Source: Verrucomicrobia bacterium UBA3761
GTDB lineage: Bacteria > Verrucomicrobiota > Kiritimatiellia > RFP12 > UBA1067
Length of the DNA: 37,841 nucleotides
Reading direction: 5' to 3'
NCBI GenBank assembly: GCA_002371135.1
Contig: DFGB01000074.1
Location: 29,400 to 67,240, forward strand
In this document: positions 8,301 to 15,723 of the stretch, in pieces
Position numbering within the stretch: position 1 is the stretch's first letter
Layout: the number at the start of each line of letters is the position of its first letter
The notes under the pieces: model-generated
What the model saw: the letters and a program-made list of their open reading frames with translations, nothing else
Told to the model about the DNA's origin: nothing
Database searches by the model: none
Position numbers and translations under genes: made by a program

Positions 8301-8468
8301 CACGGCGTAGTATTTATCGCCGAAGCCGGCGAACGGGTATGCGGCCGAATCCGGCGCGTCTCCGCTGTAGGCGGTCCCGTTCGTTTCGAAACCGTCGGAG
8401 TTTGTGATTTTGGCATTGACGGCGAAAGACGCCGCCGCGATGGATGCTGCCAACAGTAGTTTCTTCAT
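5352..8468 (-). CDS. Large secreted LamG/GLUG/beta-helix surface protein
   Basis: The 1038-residue protein starts with a clear signal peptide (MKKLLLAASIAAASFAVNA). Residues about 20-170 look like a concanavalin/LamG-type domain (WHRLTIAASGTNAFIVYLDG, LDNFVA). Residues about 300-480 contain GLUG-like repeats (GGIVGYTTSGTTVDSC, GGIAMITQGG, GGIVGYVGVATEIADC). Residues about 640-900 are Thr/Val/Gly-rich with repeats such as VTVNGTVSATQDYAIYNPQ and VTVDGTATVTA, typical of a right-handed beta-helix. The C-terminus ends GFYKVGVTIENQNK. Such proteins are exported adhesin-like or glycan-binding proteins; no catalytic site is evident. ATG 8468 is preceded by AGGGGG. The gene is monocistronic between its own promoter and a strong terminator. 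It is more AT- and Thr-rich than its neighbours, as is usual for this class. Confidence 0.82.
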   Translation of the reverse strand: MKKLLLAASIAAASFAVNAKITNSDGFETNGTAYSGDAPDSAAYPFAGFGDKYYAVDEEEAFSANGGTVFDMFVQFTYREEGEIGDGKLGVYANTEGKLVIAGSQTTVTDIVIAKDSWHRLTIAASGTNAFIVYLDGTRIGEYTGAKENNTVTSVSVEGSGKLDNFVARTTNPFYSGEYAASVGTGDDNEKYATYSDALADVLSSGATDAITIAGETPKTVYGTAANPYEITNLADLKALQAAVADGNGADKCYVQTADIALTEAWPGIGVQNGKDLVNYTVGTASGNITQEEADRRDAKWSAGAFKGTYDGGNYTISNFQMVGVAGNPDSTTEGLDYCGFFNSVDGATIKNLKIAYAGSLFATDTTASTKESGATFVGVAKNSTLQNLTSLEGTVSCSKGFGGIVGYTTSGTTVDSCTNNVNMTSLANNKCGGIAMITQGGSGTATIRNCQNNGTTAGKATEKGGIVGYVGVATEIADCEDTAGSDPSFLHHQSGTLTMTGVNKAPAGVKSYTKNATDIDGLNFATVDNGVATFVKSAGLVLGNTYKVMGPGAAYMFEQAGTLTLDQSLATATVTADTSKFVFTTSEPVDNVTTYTAVAGVASVGGQAYATMQDAFDAATDGDTVKLLADIALTKTQTISKSVTLDLNGKNVTATDCRAFHVTAGTVAFTGTGTISTAVTQGTTLASSSSVIRVGSDTAVTSFTLGENVTVTSVYCYGITYFGTKKQTVVINGTVAVTGAQAAISGNGLAKYNTAAGGSDVTVNGTVSATQDYAIYNPQTGTTAITGTVTGGIEVKAGTVTVDGTATVTARNVTPSHSSNQNGTSTQGYAIASVGNSSYKQPAKVSVAAGATVTGTVIILKENGSETYGEITSAVNTLTIPAGYVWNGPADGVYTLAVASGFDGGDGKTFTIDGEVTLPAGKALTDTASAATGLTYAQAAVLGLLDETTGELEKDVTPTISIVNGKVVVSLDGTAVNATRYTVMLNVYKKASLTAEWPTEPTTSYELGSETEAAGFEPASDGAGFYKVGVTIENQNK

Positions 8469-8520
8469 GATACCCCCTGTGAATTAGTTAATACGCACGC
8501 CCCCCTTAAGGAGCATATAT

Positions 8521-8549
8521 ATGATAGCATATTTTCTCATCCCCCACAA
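8521..8549 (-). promoter_or_regulatory. Predicted promoter of the 1038-aa protein gene
   Basis: On the minus strand, TTGTGG (8549-8544) is separated by 17 bp from TATCAT (8526-8521), which is preceded by TGC (extended -10). A transcript would start near 8514 and carry a leader of about 46 nt with AGGGGG before ATG 8468. A CCCCC-ACAA-GGGGG palindrome (8541-8554) overlaps the -35 and could be an operator. Confidence 0.55.
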
Positions 8550-8554
8550 GGGGG

Positions 8555-8809
8555 AAAGTTATATTTTTTTTAGTTGGCAGCCGGGAGTTGGCAGTTGGCA
8601 GAGAAATCCGGGCCCGCACGGGGACGAAATACCGCCCCGGGACCGTTTCGCGAGTGCCCCCTAAGCAACTCGCGACTCTCGCCCAATCGTCGCCTTCGCT
8701 TGCCGCAGTCGTCGCCTTCGCTTGCCGCAGTCGTCGCCTTCGCTTGCCGCAGTCAAACAAGTCAAATCAAAAGCAAAGGCTGCCGCCCTGCGCGACGGCG
8801 CGAGCCTAC
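8555..8809. other. Intergenic region with short repeats, no gene seen
   Basis: This spacer between divergent transcription units holds three AGTTGGCAG-type units (about 8572-8601), a GC-rich segment, the 22-bp triplicate listed separately, and a low-complexity stretch. An 84-codon minus ORF across it is a translation of the repeats and I do not support it as a gene. Confidence 0.6.
8687..8752. repeat. 22-bp tandem repeat, three perfect copies
   Basis: A 22-bp unit beginning TCGTCGCCTTCGC and ending TTGCCGCAG occurs at 8687-8708, 8709-8730 and 8731-8752 without a mismatch. There are no spacers, so it is not a CRISPR. It lies about 60 bp upstream of the antiporter promoter. Confidence 0.95.
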
Positions 8810-8839
8810 TTGACCCGAAAGGGTGGTAAATGGTATAAT
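8810..8839 (+). promoter_or_regulatory. Predicted promoter of the NhaC-type antiporter gene
   Basis: TTGACC (8810-8815), an 18-bp spacer and a perfect TATAAT (8834-8839) preceded by TGG (extended -10). The start site would be near 8846, leaving a leader of about 25 nt that includes GGAAAG before ATG 8871. The string AAATGGTATAAT recurs in the promoter at 25929-25958. Confidence 0.8.
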
Positions 8840-8870
8840 TCTACCGCAACAACCAATCAAGGAAAGCGAG

Positions 8871-10685
8871 ATGAAAAAACTTATCTGCGCATTAGCCGTC
8901 GCCGCGGGCGTGTTCGCCGCCCGCGCGGAACAAGAATCGCCCGCCGCCGCCGAAACTCCGGCGCCGCAGGAGGAAACTAAGGAGTACCCCGTCAGCATCG
9001 GCGAAGGCGAGGACGCCAAAACATACAACCTCGCCGACTACGACAGCGCCCATGAATACATAGACGCCTACGCGGACAATGTGCAGAAAGACAAGGATTT
9101 CATCGCACACGAGAAAGCCGCCCTCGCAACCATCCACGGGAAAAGCCCGTTCTTCGGCACATGGTGGGCCATATTCCCTCCCCTTCTCGCCATCCTTCTC
9201 GCGTTGATCACCAAGGAGGTGTATTCTTCGCTCTTCGCCGGCATCGTCGCGGGCGGCTTGCTATATTCGAAATTTTCGTTCGAAGGGACGATCGTGCACG
9301 TGATGAGCGACGGCTTCATCAAATCCATCGCAGACCCCTACAACATCGGCATCATCATGTTCCTCGTCCTCCTGGGCGCGCTCGTCTCGATGATGAACAA
9401 GACGGGTGCTTCGGCCGCGTTCGGCCGCTGGGCCCAGACGCACATCAAGTCGCGCGTCGGCGCGCAGGTGGCGACAATAATCCTCGGCATGCTGATCTTC
9501 GTCGACGACTACTTCAACTGCCTCACGGTCGGCAGCGTGATGAAGCCCGTCACCGACGCGAAGAAAGTCTCGCGCGCCAAGCTCGCGTACCTTATAGACG
9601 CCACGGCGGCGCCCATCTGCATCATCGCGCCGATTTCGTCGTGGGCCGCGGCCGTCGCAGGGTTCGCCAAAGGCGCCGGCGCCGAATCCGGCTTCTCGCT
9701 CTTCATCAACGCCATCCCGTACAACTTCTACGCCATCCTCACCATCGTCACAATGTTCTTCATCGCCTTCACGAAGCTCGACTTCGGACCGATGAAGCGC
9801 CACGAGAAAGACGCTCTCGCCGGCAAGCCGGACTCCGCCGCGCTTGAAGACGCCACCGCCCTTCTTTCCAAGAACGACAAGGGCAAAGTCTGCGACCTCC
9901 TGATCCCAGTCATCGTGCTCGTTTTCTCGTGCATCGTCGGCATGATCTACTCCGGCGGATTCTTCGGCGGCGACAACAACATGGACTTCGTCAAAGCCTT
10001 CTCGGACTCCGACGCCTCGGTCGGCCTCGCCTACGGCTCAATCGTCGCCATCGTCTTCGCCGTCGCCTTCTACCTCTGCCGCCGCGTCATCTCCTTCCGC
10101 GATTGCATGGACGCGTTCCCCGAAGGTTTCAAGGCGATGGTGCCTGCCATCATGATTCTCTGCTGCGCATGGACGCTCAAGGCGATGACGGATTCCCTCG
10201 GCGCCAAAGTGTTCATTTCCGACATCATCAACGGACCTGCCGCCCACCTCAAGATGTTCCTCCCGGCGATCATCTTCGTAATCGCGATCATCCTCGCGTT
10301 CTCGACGGGAACATCGTGGGGGACGTTCGGCATTCTCATCCCGATCGTGCTCGCCGCCGTGCCCGGCTCCGACATGACGATCATCGCAGTCTCGGCATGC
10401 ATGGCCGGCGCGGTCTGCGGCGACCACTGCTCGCCGATCTCCGACACCACCATCATGGCGTCCGCCGGCGCGCAATGCAACCACGTCGTCCACGTCAACA
10501 CGCAGCTGCCATATGCGCTCGTCGTAGCCGGTGTCTCGTTCGCGAGCTACATCATCGCGGCGTTCGTGATGAACCCCGCCCTCTCGCTCGCGATCGCAGT
10601 CATCCTCATGCTCGTCACCCTAACCCTGATGAAAATCCCGAGGCCCGACGCCCCGGCCGCCGGGGACGCTTGCGCGCGCGATTGA
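8871..10685 (+). CDS. Na+/H+ antiporter, NhaC family, with signal peptide and periplasmic extension
   Basis: A secondary transporter of 604 residues that would exchange Na+ (or a related substrate) for H+ across the inner membrane. After a signal peptide (MKKLICALAVAAGVFAARA) comes an acidic, probably periplasmic segment of about 75 residues, then around 11 hydrophobic segments. NhaC-type motifs are visible: LVLLGALVSMMNKTGA, GMLIFVDDYFNCLTVGSVM near residue 215, IAPISSWAA, FSTGTSWGTFGILIPI and ACMAGAVCGDHCSPISDTTIMASA. The ATG at 8871 was chosen for its ribosome-binding site and signal peptide; an in-frame GTG at 8823 lies inside the promoter. The cleavable N-terminal extension is unusual for a simple antiporter. 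The true substrate may differ within the family. Confidence 0.88.
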   Translation: MKKLICALAVAAGVFAARAEQESPAAAETPAPQEETKEYPVSIGEGEDAKTYNLADYDSAHEYIDAYADNVQKDKDFIAHEKAALATIHGKSPFFGTWWAIFPPLLAILLALITKEVYSSLFAGIVAGGLLYSKFSFEGTIVHVMSDGFIKSIADPYNIGIIMFLVLLGALVSMMNKTGASAAFGRWAQTHIKSRVGAQVATIILGMLIFVDDYFNCLTVGSVMKPVTDAKKVSRAKLAYLIDATAAPICIIAPISSWAAAVAGFAKGAGAESGFSLFINAIPYNFYAILTIVTMFFIAFTKLDFGPMKRHEKDALAGKPDSAALEDATALLSKNDKGKVCDLLIPVIVLVFSCIVGMIYSGGFFGGDNNMDFVKAFSDSDASVGLAYGSIVAIVFAVAFYLCRRVISFRDCMDAFPEGFKAMVPAIMILCCAWTLKAMTDSLGAKVFISDIINGPAAHLKMFLPAIIFVIAIILAFSTGTSWGTFGILIPIVLAAVPGSDMTIIAVSACMAGAVCGDHCSPISDTTIMASAGAQCNHVVHVNTQLPYALVVAGVSFASYIIAAFVMNPALSLAIAVILMLVTLTLMKIPRPDAPAAGDACARD

Positions 10686-10699
10686 AAATATGATATAAT
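10670..10699 (+). promoter_or_regulatory. Predicted promoter of the envelope operon
   Basis: TTGCGC (10670-10675), an 18-bp spacer and TATAAT (10694-10699) preceded by TGA (extended -10). It overlaps the end of the antiporter gene. The start site would be near 10706, with AAGGAG before ATG 10734. Confidence 0.65.
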
Positions 10700-10733
10700 T
10701 TGACGCTGGAAAAACTTTCAAGGAGAAACCTCA

Positions 10734-11372
10734 ATGAGAGATCTATTCATATGCTGTGCGGGCGGACTCGGTCGCGAGGCGGCCTGGACGGTGGAGCGCA
10801 TCAACCGCGCGTCCCAACAGCCGCTCTGGAACATCATCGGCTTCGCCGACGACGACCCGAAGAAAGCGAAAGGGAACTTCGAAGGCTACCCGATGCTCGG
10901 CACGTGCGAGCAGGCGTCGAAGGACCATCCCGGCGCGTCGGTGTTCGTGGCGATCGGCGACAACAAGCTGCGCGCCGAGATCTACCGCCGCCTCCGCGGC
11001 CACGACTTCCCCGCTCTCATCGATCCCTCTGCGCAGGTCGCGCCGACGGTCGAGTTCAAGCACGGCACATACGTCGCCGCGCAGGCGGTCGTCTCCGTAG
11101 GCACTGAAATCGGCAAGTTCGTGATTGTCAACGCCCGCGCCGGCGTGGGCCACGACTGCACGCTCGGCGACTTCGTCCAGATTTCCCCCGGCGTTTCGAT
11201 TTCCGGCAACTGCAAAATCGGCAACTACGTTCTCATGGGGACGAACTCCTGCACGGCTCCGCACATGACGGTCGGCGACAACGCCACGGTCTGCGCCGGA
11301 ACGCCCGTCTTGAAGAACGTCGGTCCGGGCGAAACACTCTCGCCGTTCGGAACGCTGAAGAAGAACGGCTAG
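10734..11372 (+). CDS. NeuD/PglD-type sugar O/N-acetyltransferase
   Basis: A 212-residue protein with an N-terminal Rossmann-like sugar-nucleotide-binding part (MRDLFICCAGGLGREAA; IGFADDDP; FVAIGDNKLRAEIY) and a C-terminal left-handed beta-helix of hexapeptide repeats (from about residue 100: VAPTVEFKHGTYVAAQAVVS, IGKFVIVNARAGVGHDCTLG, ISPGVSISGNCKIGNYVLMG). The H in GVGHDC is the position of the catalytic base in PglD. The family acetylates UDP-amino sugars or sialic acids using acetyl-CoA. It leads an operon with the Kdo transferase, lipoprotein and phosphodiesterase, suggesting a role in a surface glycan. AAGGAG precedes the start. The sugar is unknown. Confidence 0.85.
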   Translation: MRDLFICCAGGLGREAAWTVERINRASQQPLWNIIGFADDDPKKAKGNFEGYPMLGTCEQASKDHPGASVFVAIGDNKLRAEIYRRLRGHDFPALIDPSAQVAPTVEFKHGTYVAAQAVVSVGTEIGKFVIVNARAGVGHDCTLGDFVQISPGVSISGNCKIGNYVLMGTNSCTAPHMTVGDNATVCAGTPVLKNVGPGETLSPFGTLKKNG

Positions 11373-11381
11373 CGCCCATTG

Positions 11382-13877
11382 ATGCATTCGCTCTACACAT
11401 TTGCATTCGCGCTGGCGTTTCCGTTCATGCTGCCTGGCTTCCTCGCGAGGATGCTGCGGCGCGGCGGATACGCCGCGCGAATGGGCGACAGGTTCGCGCT
11501 CTATCCGCCGGACGTTGTGGCGCGGCTCGGAAGCGACGGGAAGTCGCGCCCGGTGTGGATACACGCCGTATCGGTGGGCGAGGTGCAGGTGGCCGCGCAG
11601 CTGATGCGCGAATGGCGCGCACTCGAGCCGGACGTCAGGTTCTGCTTTTCGACGACGAGCTCGACCGGCTGGAAAATCGCCTCGTCGCTCGTCGGCGAGC
11701 GCGATACTCTCATCTACAACCCGCTCGACTTCCCCAACTTCGTGAAGAGCGCGTTCCGTCTCGTCCGTCCGCGAGCCGTCGTGCTGACGGAAAGCGAAAT
11801 CTGGCCGGAGTTCATCCACCGGGCGAAGAAATATTCCGTGCCGCTCTTTCTCGTGAATGCGCGCATCAGCGATCGCAGCGCGCCGCGCTACGCACGCGCC
11901 AGATTCTTCTTTAGAGGCGTCTTCCAGGCATTCGACAAGATATTCTCGCAGTCGGACCTCGACACGCAGCGCCTCGTCGCCGCCGGCGCGCCCGAAGAGA
12001 GAATCGCCACGGTCGGCTCTTTCAAATTCGATGTCGCAAAGCGCAACCCGGCCAAGGAAGCCGAACTGCGCGACTGGCTGGGACCAAACGCCGGCCGCAT
12101 TCTTCTCGGCGCATCGACGTGGCCGGGCGAAGACGCGGCGCTCGTCGAAATCCTGAAGACTCTGCCAAGCGACGTTACGCTCGTCGTCGCCCCGCGCCAC
12201 TTCGAAAAAGCGGACGCGGTGGAAGCGAACATCCGCGCCGCCGGTTTTGCCTGCATCCGCCGCTCCCGCGGCGAATCGCACGAAACGCCTGCGGACGGCA
12301 AGCGCGTATACCTCGCCGACACGACAGGCGAATTGATGGGACTTTTCGGCATCGCGGACGCGGTGTTCGTCGGCAAATCGCTGTGCGAACACGGTTCGCA
12401 GAACATGATCGAACCCTGCCTGTGCGGCAAGCCCACCGTTGTCGGTCCATACACGGAAAACTTCCGTCCCGTGATGAGCGACCTCAAGGCGCAAGATGCG
12501 ATCGTGCAAGTGAAAGACGCGGCGGAACTGGGCGCGACTCTGCGGCGCTGGTTTTCGCCCGAAGGCGCGGCGAAAGCGGCGGCGTTGGGCGAGCGCGCCG
12601 CGACGGCCGTGGAATCGCGCAAGGGCGTCGTTCCGAAGTGCGCGCGCGAAATCGTCAAAATCCTCGCAGCCGCCCCGAAACCACACTTCAGCGACAAGGC
12701 GCACTCAGGCCCCGTCCCCGGCGCAAAACGCTCCCCGCTCGCCACAGCGGCCTCGGCGGCGAGCGTGCTCGTGGTAATCGCGGCGCTCGTGGCGCTTGCC
12801 GTCATGCCGCGCCATGAAGCCGACGCGCCGCCGACCGCGGATGAATTCCGCTTCGCTCCGCTTGATACGGTCTCGGCATATTCCGCGCTCGTCGAATGCC
12901 CGGACGCGGCGACGGCGTATTTTGCCGACGAGACCGCCGCAAAGCGCTACGCGCAACTCCTCGCCAACGCAGGCGTCGCCTGCGCCACGAACGAGACGCC
13001 CGGCAAATTCGCATACGATATCATCATCTCTTCCGACGCCGGGCGCCGCGATTGGCGCGAACTAAAGCGCGCGCTCTCGGACGATGGCGTCCTCGCAGTC
13101 GCCGCCGACGTCCGCAAAATGACAATCGCCGCCATGCAGGAACTCTCTGAAGCGCTCTCGGACGGCGGCAAAAAACCTCTCCACCTCTGGATGAGCGGCG
13201 AAAACGACTGGGTGTTCGTGATGCGCAACTCTACCAATGCGACCGAGTTCACATCGATGCTCGATGTCTTCGCCCGCGAGGACGCGTTTGAAGACCTCGC
13301 CGCCGCGGAATGCAACGGACTGCCGGACCTGTTCGCCGGATACGCCGGCGACTACAACTCCTTCTCAGGCGCGTTTTCAGGCAACATGCAGGCGGAGGTC
13401 AGATGCGAATATTTCGTCACGCGCGAAATCCCGGACATCGATTGGATCGTCGCAGAAGATACGGATGAAGACATCCTCGCGCCAGTCGCCCGCGTCATCC
13501 GCTCCGCGCAGATCATCCGCCGCAACGTCATCGAGGGCAACATGCTCGCCCGCGAAGAAGGCAAATACGACGACGCCATCGCCAAGTGGGCCTCCGCCGC
13601 GCTCGCCAACCCGCATGATACGATGCTGCTGGACCGTCTCCACCGCCTCGCAGTGAACGCCACCACGTTCATCCACGTCGGCAACGTCAAGGCCGCCGCG
13701 AAGTGCTACGAGACGATGGTCTCCATACGCCCGACCGACTACAGGGCCCTGCGAGAATATTCCAAGTGCCTTCTGCAACTCGGCCAACGCGACTTGGCCG
13801 CAACGGCGCGCCGGCGCGCCGACGAACTGGAACGCGTAAAACTCGACGCCCTCGAGGGAAAGAACGACGGACAATGA
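11382..13877 (+). CDS. waaA: 3-deoxy-D-manno-octulosonate (Kdo) transferase fused to a membrane-anchored C-terminal domain
   Basis: Residues 1-425 are a WaaA/KdtA glycosyltransferase, which moves Kdo from CMP-Kdo to lipid A precursor at the inner membrane. Motifs: N-terminal hydrophobic anchor, HAVSVGEVQ, VLTESEIWPEF, NARISDRSA, GSFKFDV, GASTWPGEDAAL, APRHFEKADAV and HGSQNMIEPCLCGKPTVVGPYTENF. The usual GER near the N-terminus reads GDR and the usual GGHN reads GSQN. Residues 426-831 are extra: a transmembrane segment (ASVLVVIAALVALAVM, about 468-483), a stretch ending YDIIISSDAG that resembles the end of a degenerate Rossmann methyltransferase or spermidine-synthase-like fold, and TPR-like helices at the end. 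Normal WaaA is about 420 aa. I preferred ATG 11382 to the TTG just before it. The stop overlaps the lipoprotein start (ATGA). Confidence 0.88.
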   Translation: MHSLYTFAFALAFPFMLPGFLARMLRRGGYAARMGDRFALYPPDVVARLGSDGKSRPVWIHAVSVGEVQVAAQLMREWRALEPDVRFCFSTTSSTGWKIASSLVGERDTLIYNPLDFPNFVKSAFRLVRPRAVVLTESEIWPEFIHRAKKYSVPLFLVNARISDRSAPRYARARFFFRGVFQAFDKIFSQSDLDTQRLVAAGAPEERIATVGSFKFDVAKRNPAKEAELRDWLGPNAGRILLGASTWPGEDAALVEILKTLPSDVTLVVAPRHFEKADAVEANIRAAGFACIRRSRGESHETPADGKRVYLADTTGELMGLFGIADAVFVGKSLCEHGSQNMIEPCLCGKPTVVGPYTENFRPVMSDLKAQDAIVQVKDAAELGATLRRWFSPEGAAKAAALGERAATAVESRKGVVPKCAREIVKILAAAPKPHFSDKAHSGPVPGAKRSPLATAASAASVLVVIAALVALAVMPRHEADAPPTADEFRFAPLDTVSAYSALVECPDAATAYFADETAAKRYAQLLANAGVACATNETPGKFAYDIIISSDAGRRDWRELKRALSDDGVLAVAADVRKMTIAAMQELSEALSDGGKKPLHLWMSGENDWVFVMRNSTNATEFTSMLDVFAREDAFEDLAAAECNGLPDLFAGYAGDYNSFSGAFSGNMQAEVRCEYFVTREIPDIDWIVAEDTDEDILAPVARVIRSAQIIRRNVIEGNMLAREEGKYDDAIAKWASAALANPHDTMLLDRLHRLAVNATTFIHVGNVKAAAKCYETMVSIRPTDYRALREYSKCLLQLGQRDLAATARRRADELERVKLDALEGKNDGQ

Positions 13878-14572
13878 AAAAACTCTCTCTCTTCGCTGCG
13901 GCGCTGGCTCTCGCGGGCTGCTTCACAATCCACGAATCGCCCGACGCCTGCGTCGAAATCACGCGCCTCCCCGAAGACGCGAAGATCGCCGTCTCCCTTT
14001 CCGGTTTCGAGGCGTTCTTCACATCATACACCCCGGTCAGGAGCTACACGACCGTATGGGAACATTCGCCGTCGTACTACCGCCACGGGCACTACCACCC
14101 CGGCGGCATGCACCCGGCGACGTATTCCTCCGTCACATACGTGCCGCACGAGGAGTCGACGGGCAACGTCTTCATGGACCGTGCCATCGAAATCCTCGAC
14201 GACGCCGGCGTCGGCTATGTGACGGACGGGGCGGACTACGCCATCGAACTGAAGTTCTCAGGCCCCTTTGAATCCGGCTACGACCAGGCGAAGGAATTGT
14301 GCACCGTCCTCCTTTCGATCTTCACGGCAGATTACTCGGTGCAGACGTGGAAGGCGACGGTGAAAGTACGCGACGTAAAATCCGGGCGGCTCGTCTTCCG
14401 CCATGAATACACCGAACGCTCGTCCGCGGCGGTCTGGGGGCCGATCCCGATTTTCTCGCCAGCCTTCGCCGACGCGACCGACGAAGACCGACTCCGCACC
14501 CGCGCCCTCGCCTCGCTCACCGACCGCGCCATGGCAGATGCCTTGAAAATGTTGCAAAAATGGACAAAGTAA
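13874..14572 (+). CDS. Putative lipoprotein, family unknown
   Basis: A 232-residue protein starting MKKLSLFAAALALAGC, a textbook lipoprotein signal with lipobox LAGC at residues 13-16, so probably lipid-anchored at the outer or inner membrane. The rest is a mixed alpha/beta domain containing a Tyr/His-rich segment (SYYRHGHYHPGGMHP, about residues 68-82) that might bind metal, and a region ending in VRDVKSGRLVFRHEYTE. I do not recognise the family. It overlaps the waaA-fusion stop by 4 bp and the next gene by 13 bp, so all three are translated from one message, which suggests an envelope role. Confidence 0.78.
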   Translation: MKKLSLFAAALALAGCFTIHESPDACVEITRLPEDAKIAVSLSGFEAFFTSYTPVRSYTTVWEHSPSYYRHGHYHPGGMHPATYSSVTYVPHEESTGNVFMDRAIEILDDAGVGYVTDGADYAIELKFSGPFESGYDQAKELCTVLLSIFTADYSVQTWKATVKVRDVKSGRLVFRHEYTERSSAAVWGPIPIFSPAFADATDEDRLRTRALASLTDRAMADALKMLQKWTK

Positions 14573-15690
14573 AAGCATTCGTATTTGTAGATGCGCTTGG
14601 ATGGAGACAAATCGAGCGCTACGGTTTTCTCGAAGACATCCTGCCGCACAGACGCAAGATTGAAATGCAGTTCGGCTACAGCTGCACGGCGATCCCGACG
14701 ATCCTCTCCGGCAAGCGCCCTTCCGAACACGGACACCTCTCTTTCTACGACTACGCGCCGGAGAAAAGCCCGTTCAAGAAGATGAAGCTCCTCGCGCCGT
14801 TTCTGCGGCCTGCGTCTTTCTGGCGGCGCGGCAGAGTGAGGCATCAACTCTCCAAACTCATCAAGCGCATCTACGGCTTCACGGGATATTTCCAACTCTA
14901 TGCCGTGCCGCTGGAGCGGCTTCCTCTGCTCGACTACTGCGAAAAACGCGATCTGTTCGTGCCGGGCGGCCTCGCGCCTGTCGAAAATCTCGCGGACGTC
15001 TGGACGCGCCAGGGCAAACGCTTCCACATTTCCAACTGGCGGCTCAAGGAAGAGGACAACTTCCGCATCGCGCGCGACTTGCTGCGCAATGGCGCGCTCG
15101 ACCGGGCGTTCATCTATTTCGCAGCATTCGACGCATTGCAGCACGACAACGTCGGTCGCGACGAAATCCTCGCGCCGCGCATGGCGGAATATGCCGGGAC
15201 GATACGCTCGCTATACTTCGCCCTCAAGGAATCTGGCCGAGAATTCGAACTCACCGTCTTTTCCGACCACGGCATGACGCCGCTCCGCGGCACTCTCGAC
15301 GCGCCGGCCGCGCTAGAAGCCTCCGGCCTCGTCTGGGGCGAGGATTACGCAAGCGCCATCGACTCCACCATGGCCCGCTTCTGGTGGCTTAAACCCGGCG
15401 CCAAGGAACGCGTCGAGGCGGCATTCGCCAAATTCTCCGGCCGCTGGCTCACGCGCGAAGAAATGGAATACCACGGCATTTGGCGCGACGACAAAAAATT
15501 CGGCGATGCCATCTTCCTCGCCGACCCCGGCATCCAGTTTTGCCCCAGCGACATGGGCGTAAAACCCCTCAACGGCATGCACGGTTTCGACCCCGCAGAC
15601 GAAGACTCCTTCGCATCCTGGCTCTCCACCGAACCCGTCCCCGACACCGTCCGCCGCGTCGCCGACTACTTCAGCGAAATGACAAGATAA
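14560..15690 (+). CDS. Alkaline-phosphatase-superfamily phosphodiesterase/pyrophosphatase
   Basis: A 376-residue enzyme of the type I phosphodiesterase / nucleotide pyrophosphatase branch. Metal and active-site motifs are recognisable: VDALGW (metal Asp, residue 11), YSCTAIPTILSGKRPSEHG (nucleophile Thr in the CTAIPT segment, near residue 46), FDALQHDNVG (metal Asp and His, near residue 190), FSDHGM (near residue 232) and NGMHGFDP (final His, near residue 345). The family hydrolyses phosphodiesters or moves phospho-groups on envelope glycolipids. There is no signal peptide, so it is probably cytoplasmic. It overlaps the lipoprotein gene by 13 bp and ends the operon; no clear terminator follows, only repeats. 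The specific substrate is unknown. Confidence 0.82.
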   Translation: MDKVKAFVFVDALGWRQIERYGFLEDILPHRRKIEMQFGYSCTAIPTILSGKRPSEHGHLSFYDYAPEKSPFKKMKLLAPFLRPASFWRRGRVRHQLSKLIKRIYGFTGYFQLYAVPLERLPLLDYCEKRDLFVPGGLAPVENLADVWTRQGKRFHISNWRLKEEDNFRIARDLLRNGALDRAFIYFAAFDALQHDNVGRDEILAPRMAEYAGTIRSLYFALKESGREFELTVFSDHGMTPLRGTLDAPAALEASGLVWGEDYASAIDSTMARFWWLKPGAKERVEAAFAKFSGRWLTREEMEYHGIWRDDKKFGDAIFLADPGIQFCPSDMGVKPLNGMHGFDPADEDSFASWLSTEPVPDTVRRVADYFSEMTR

Positions 15691-15723
15691 ATTTACGATT
15701 TTTCGATTTTCGATTTTTCGATT
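15689..15723. repeat. AATCG-type tandem tract flanking MITE copy B
   Basis: A run of TTTTTCGA/TTTTCGA units directly after the stop of the phosphodiesterase gene. Its first 20 bp (15689-15708) are a perfect inverted match to 23338-23357, more than 7 kb away. Its last nine bases (TTTTCGATT) form the left target-site duplication of the MITE. Similar AAATCG units reappear at 15961-15980. Confidence 0.8.

Noticed and set aside
8687..8752. Possible CRISPR array
   Set aside because: The three 22-bp copies are directly adjacent without spacers and no cas genes are present.
8506..8760. 84-codon minus ORF over the 22-bp repeats
   Set aside because: It is a translation of tandem repeats, with no ribosome-binding site or homology that I can see.
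10743..12704. 653-codon antisense ORF opposite the acetyltransferase and waaA
   Set aside because: Shadow of two clear families on the plus strand.
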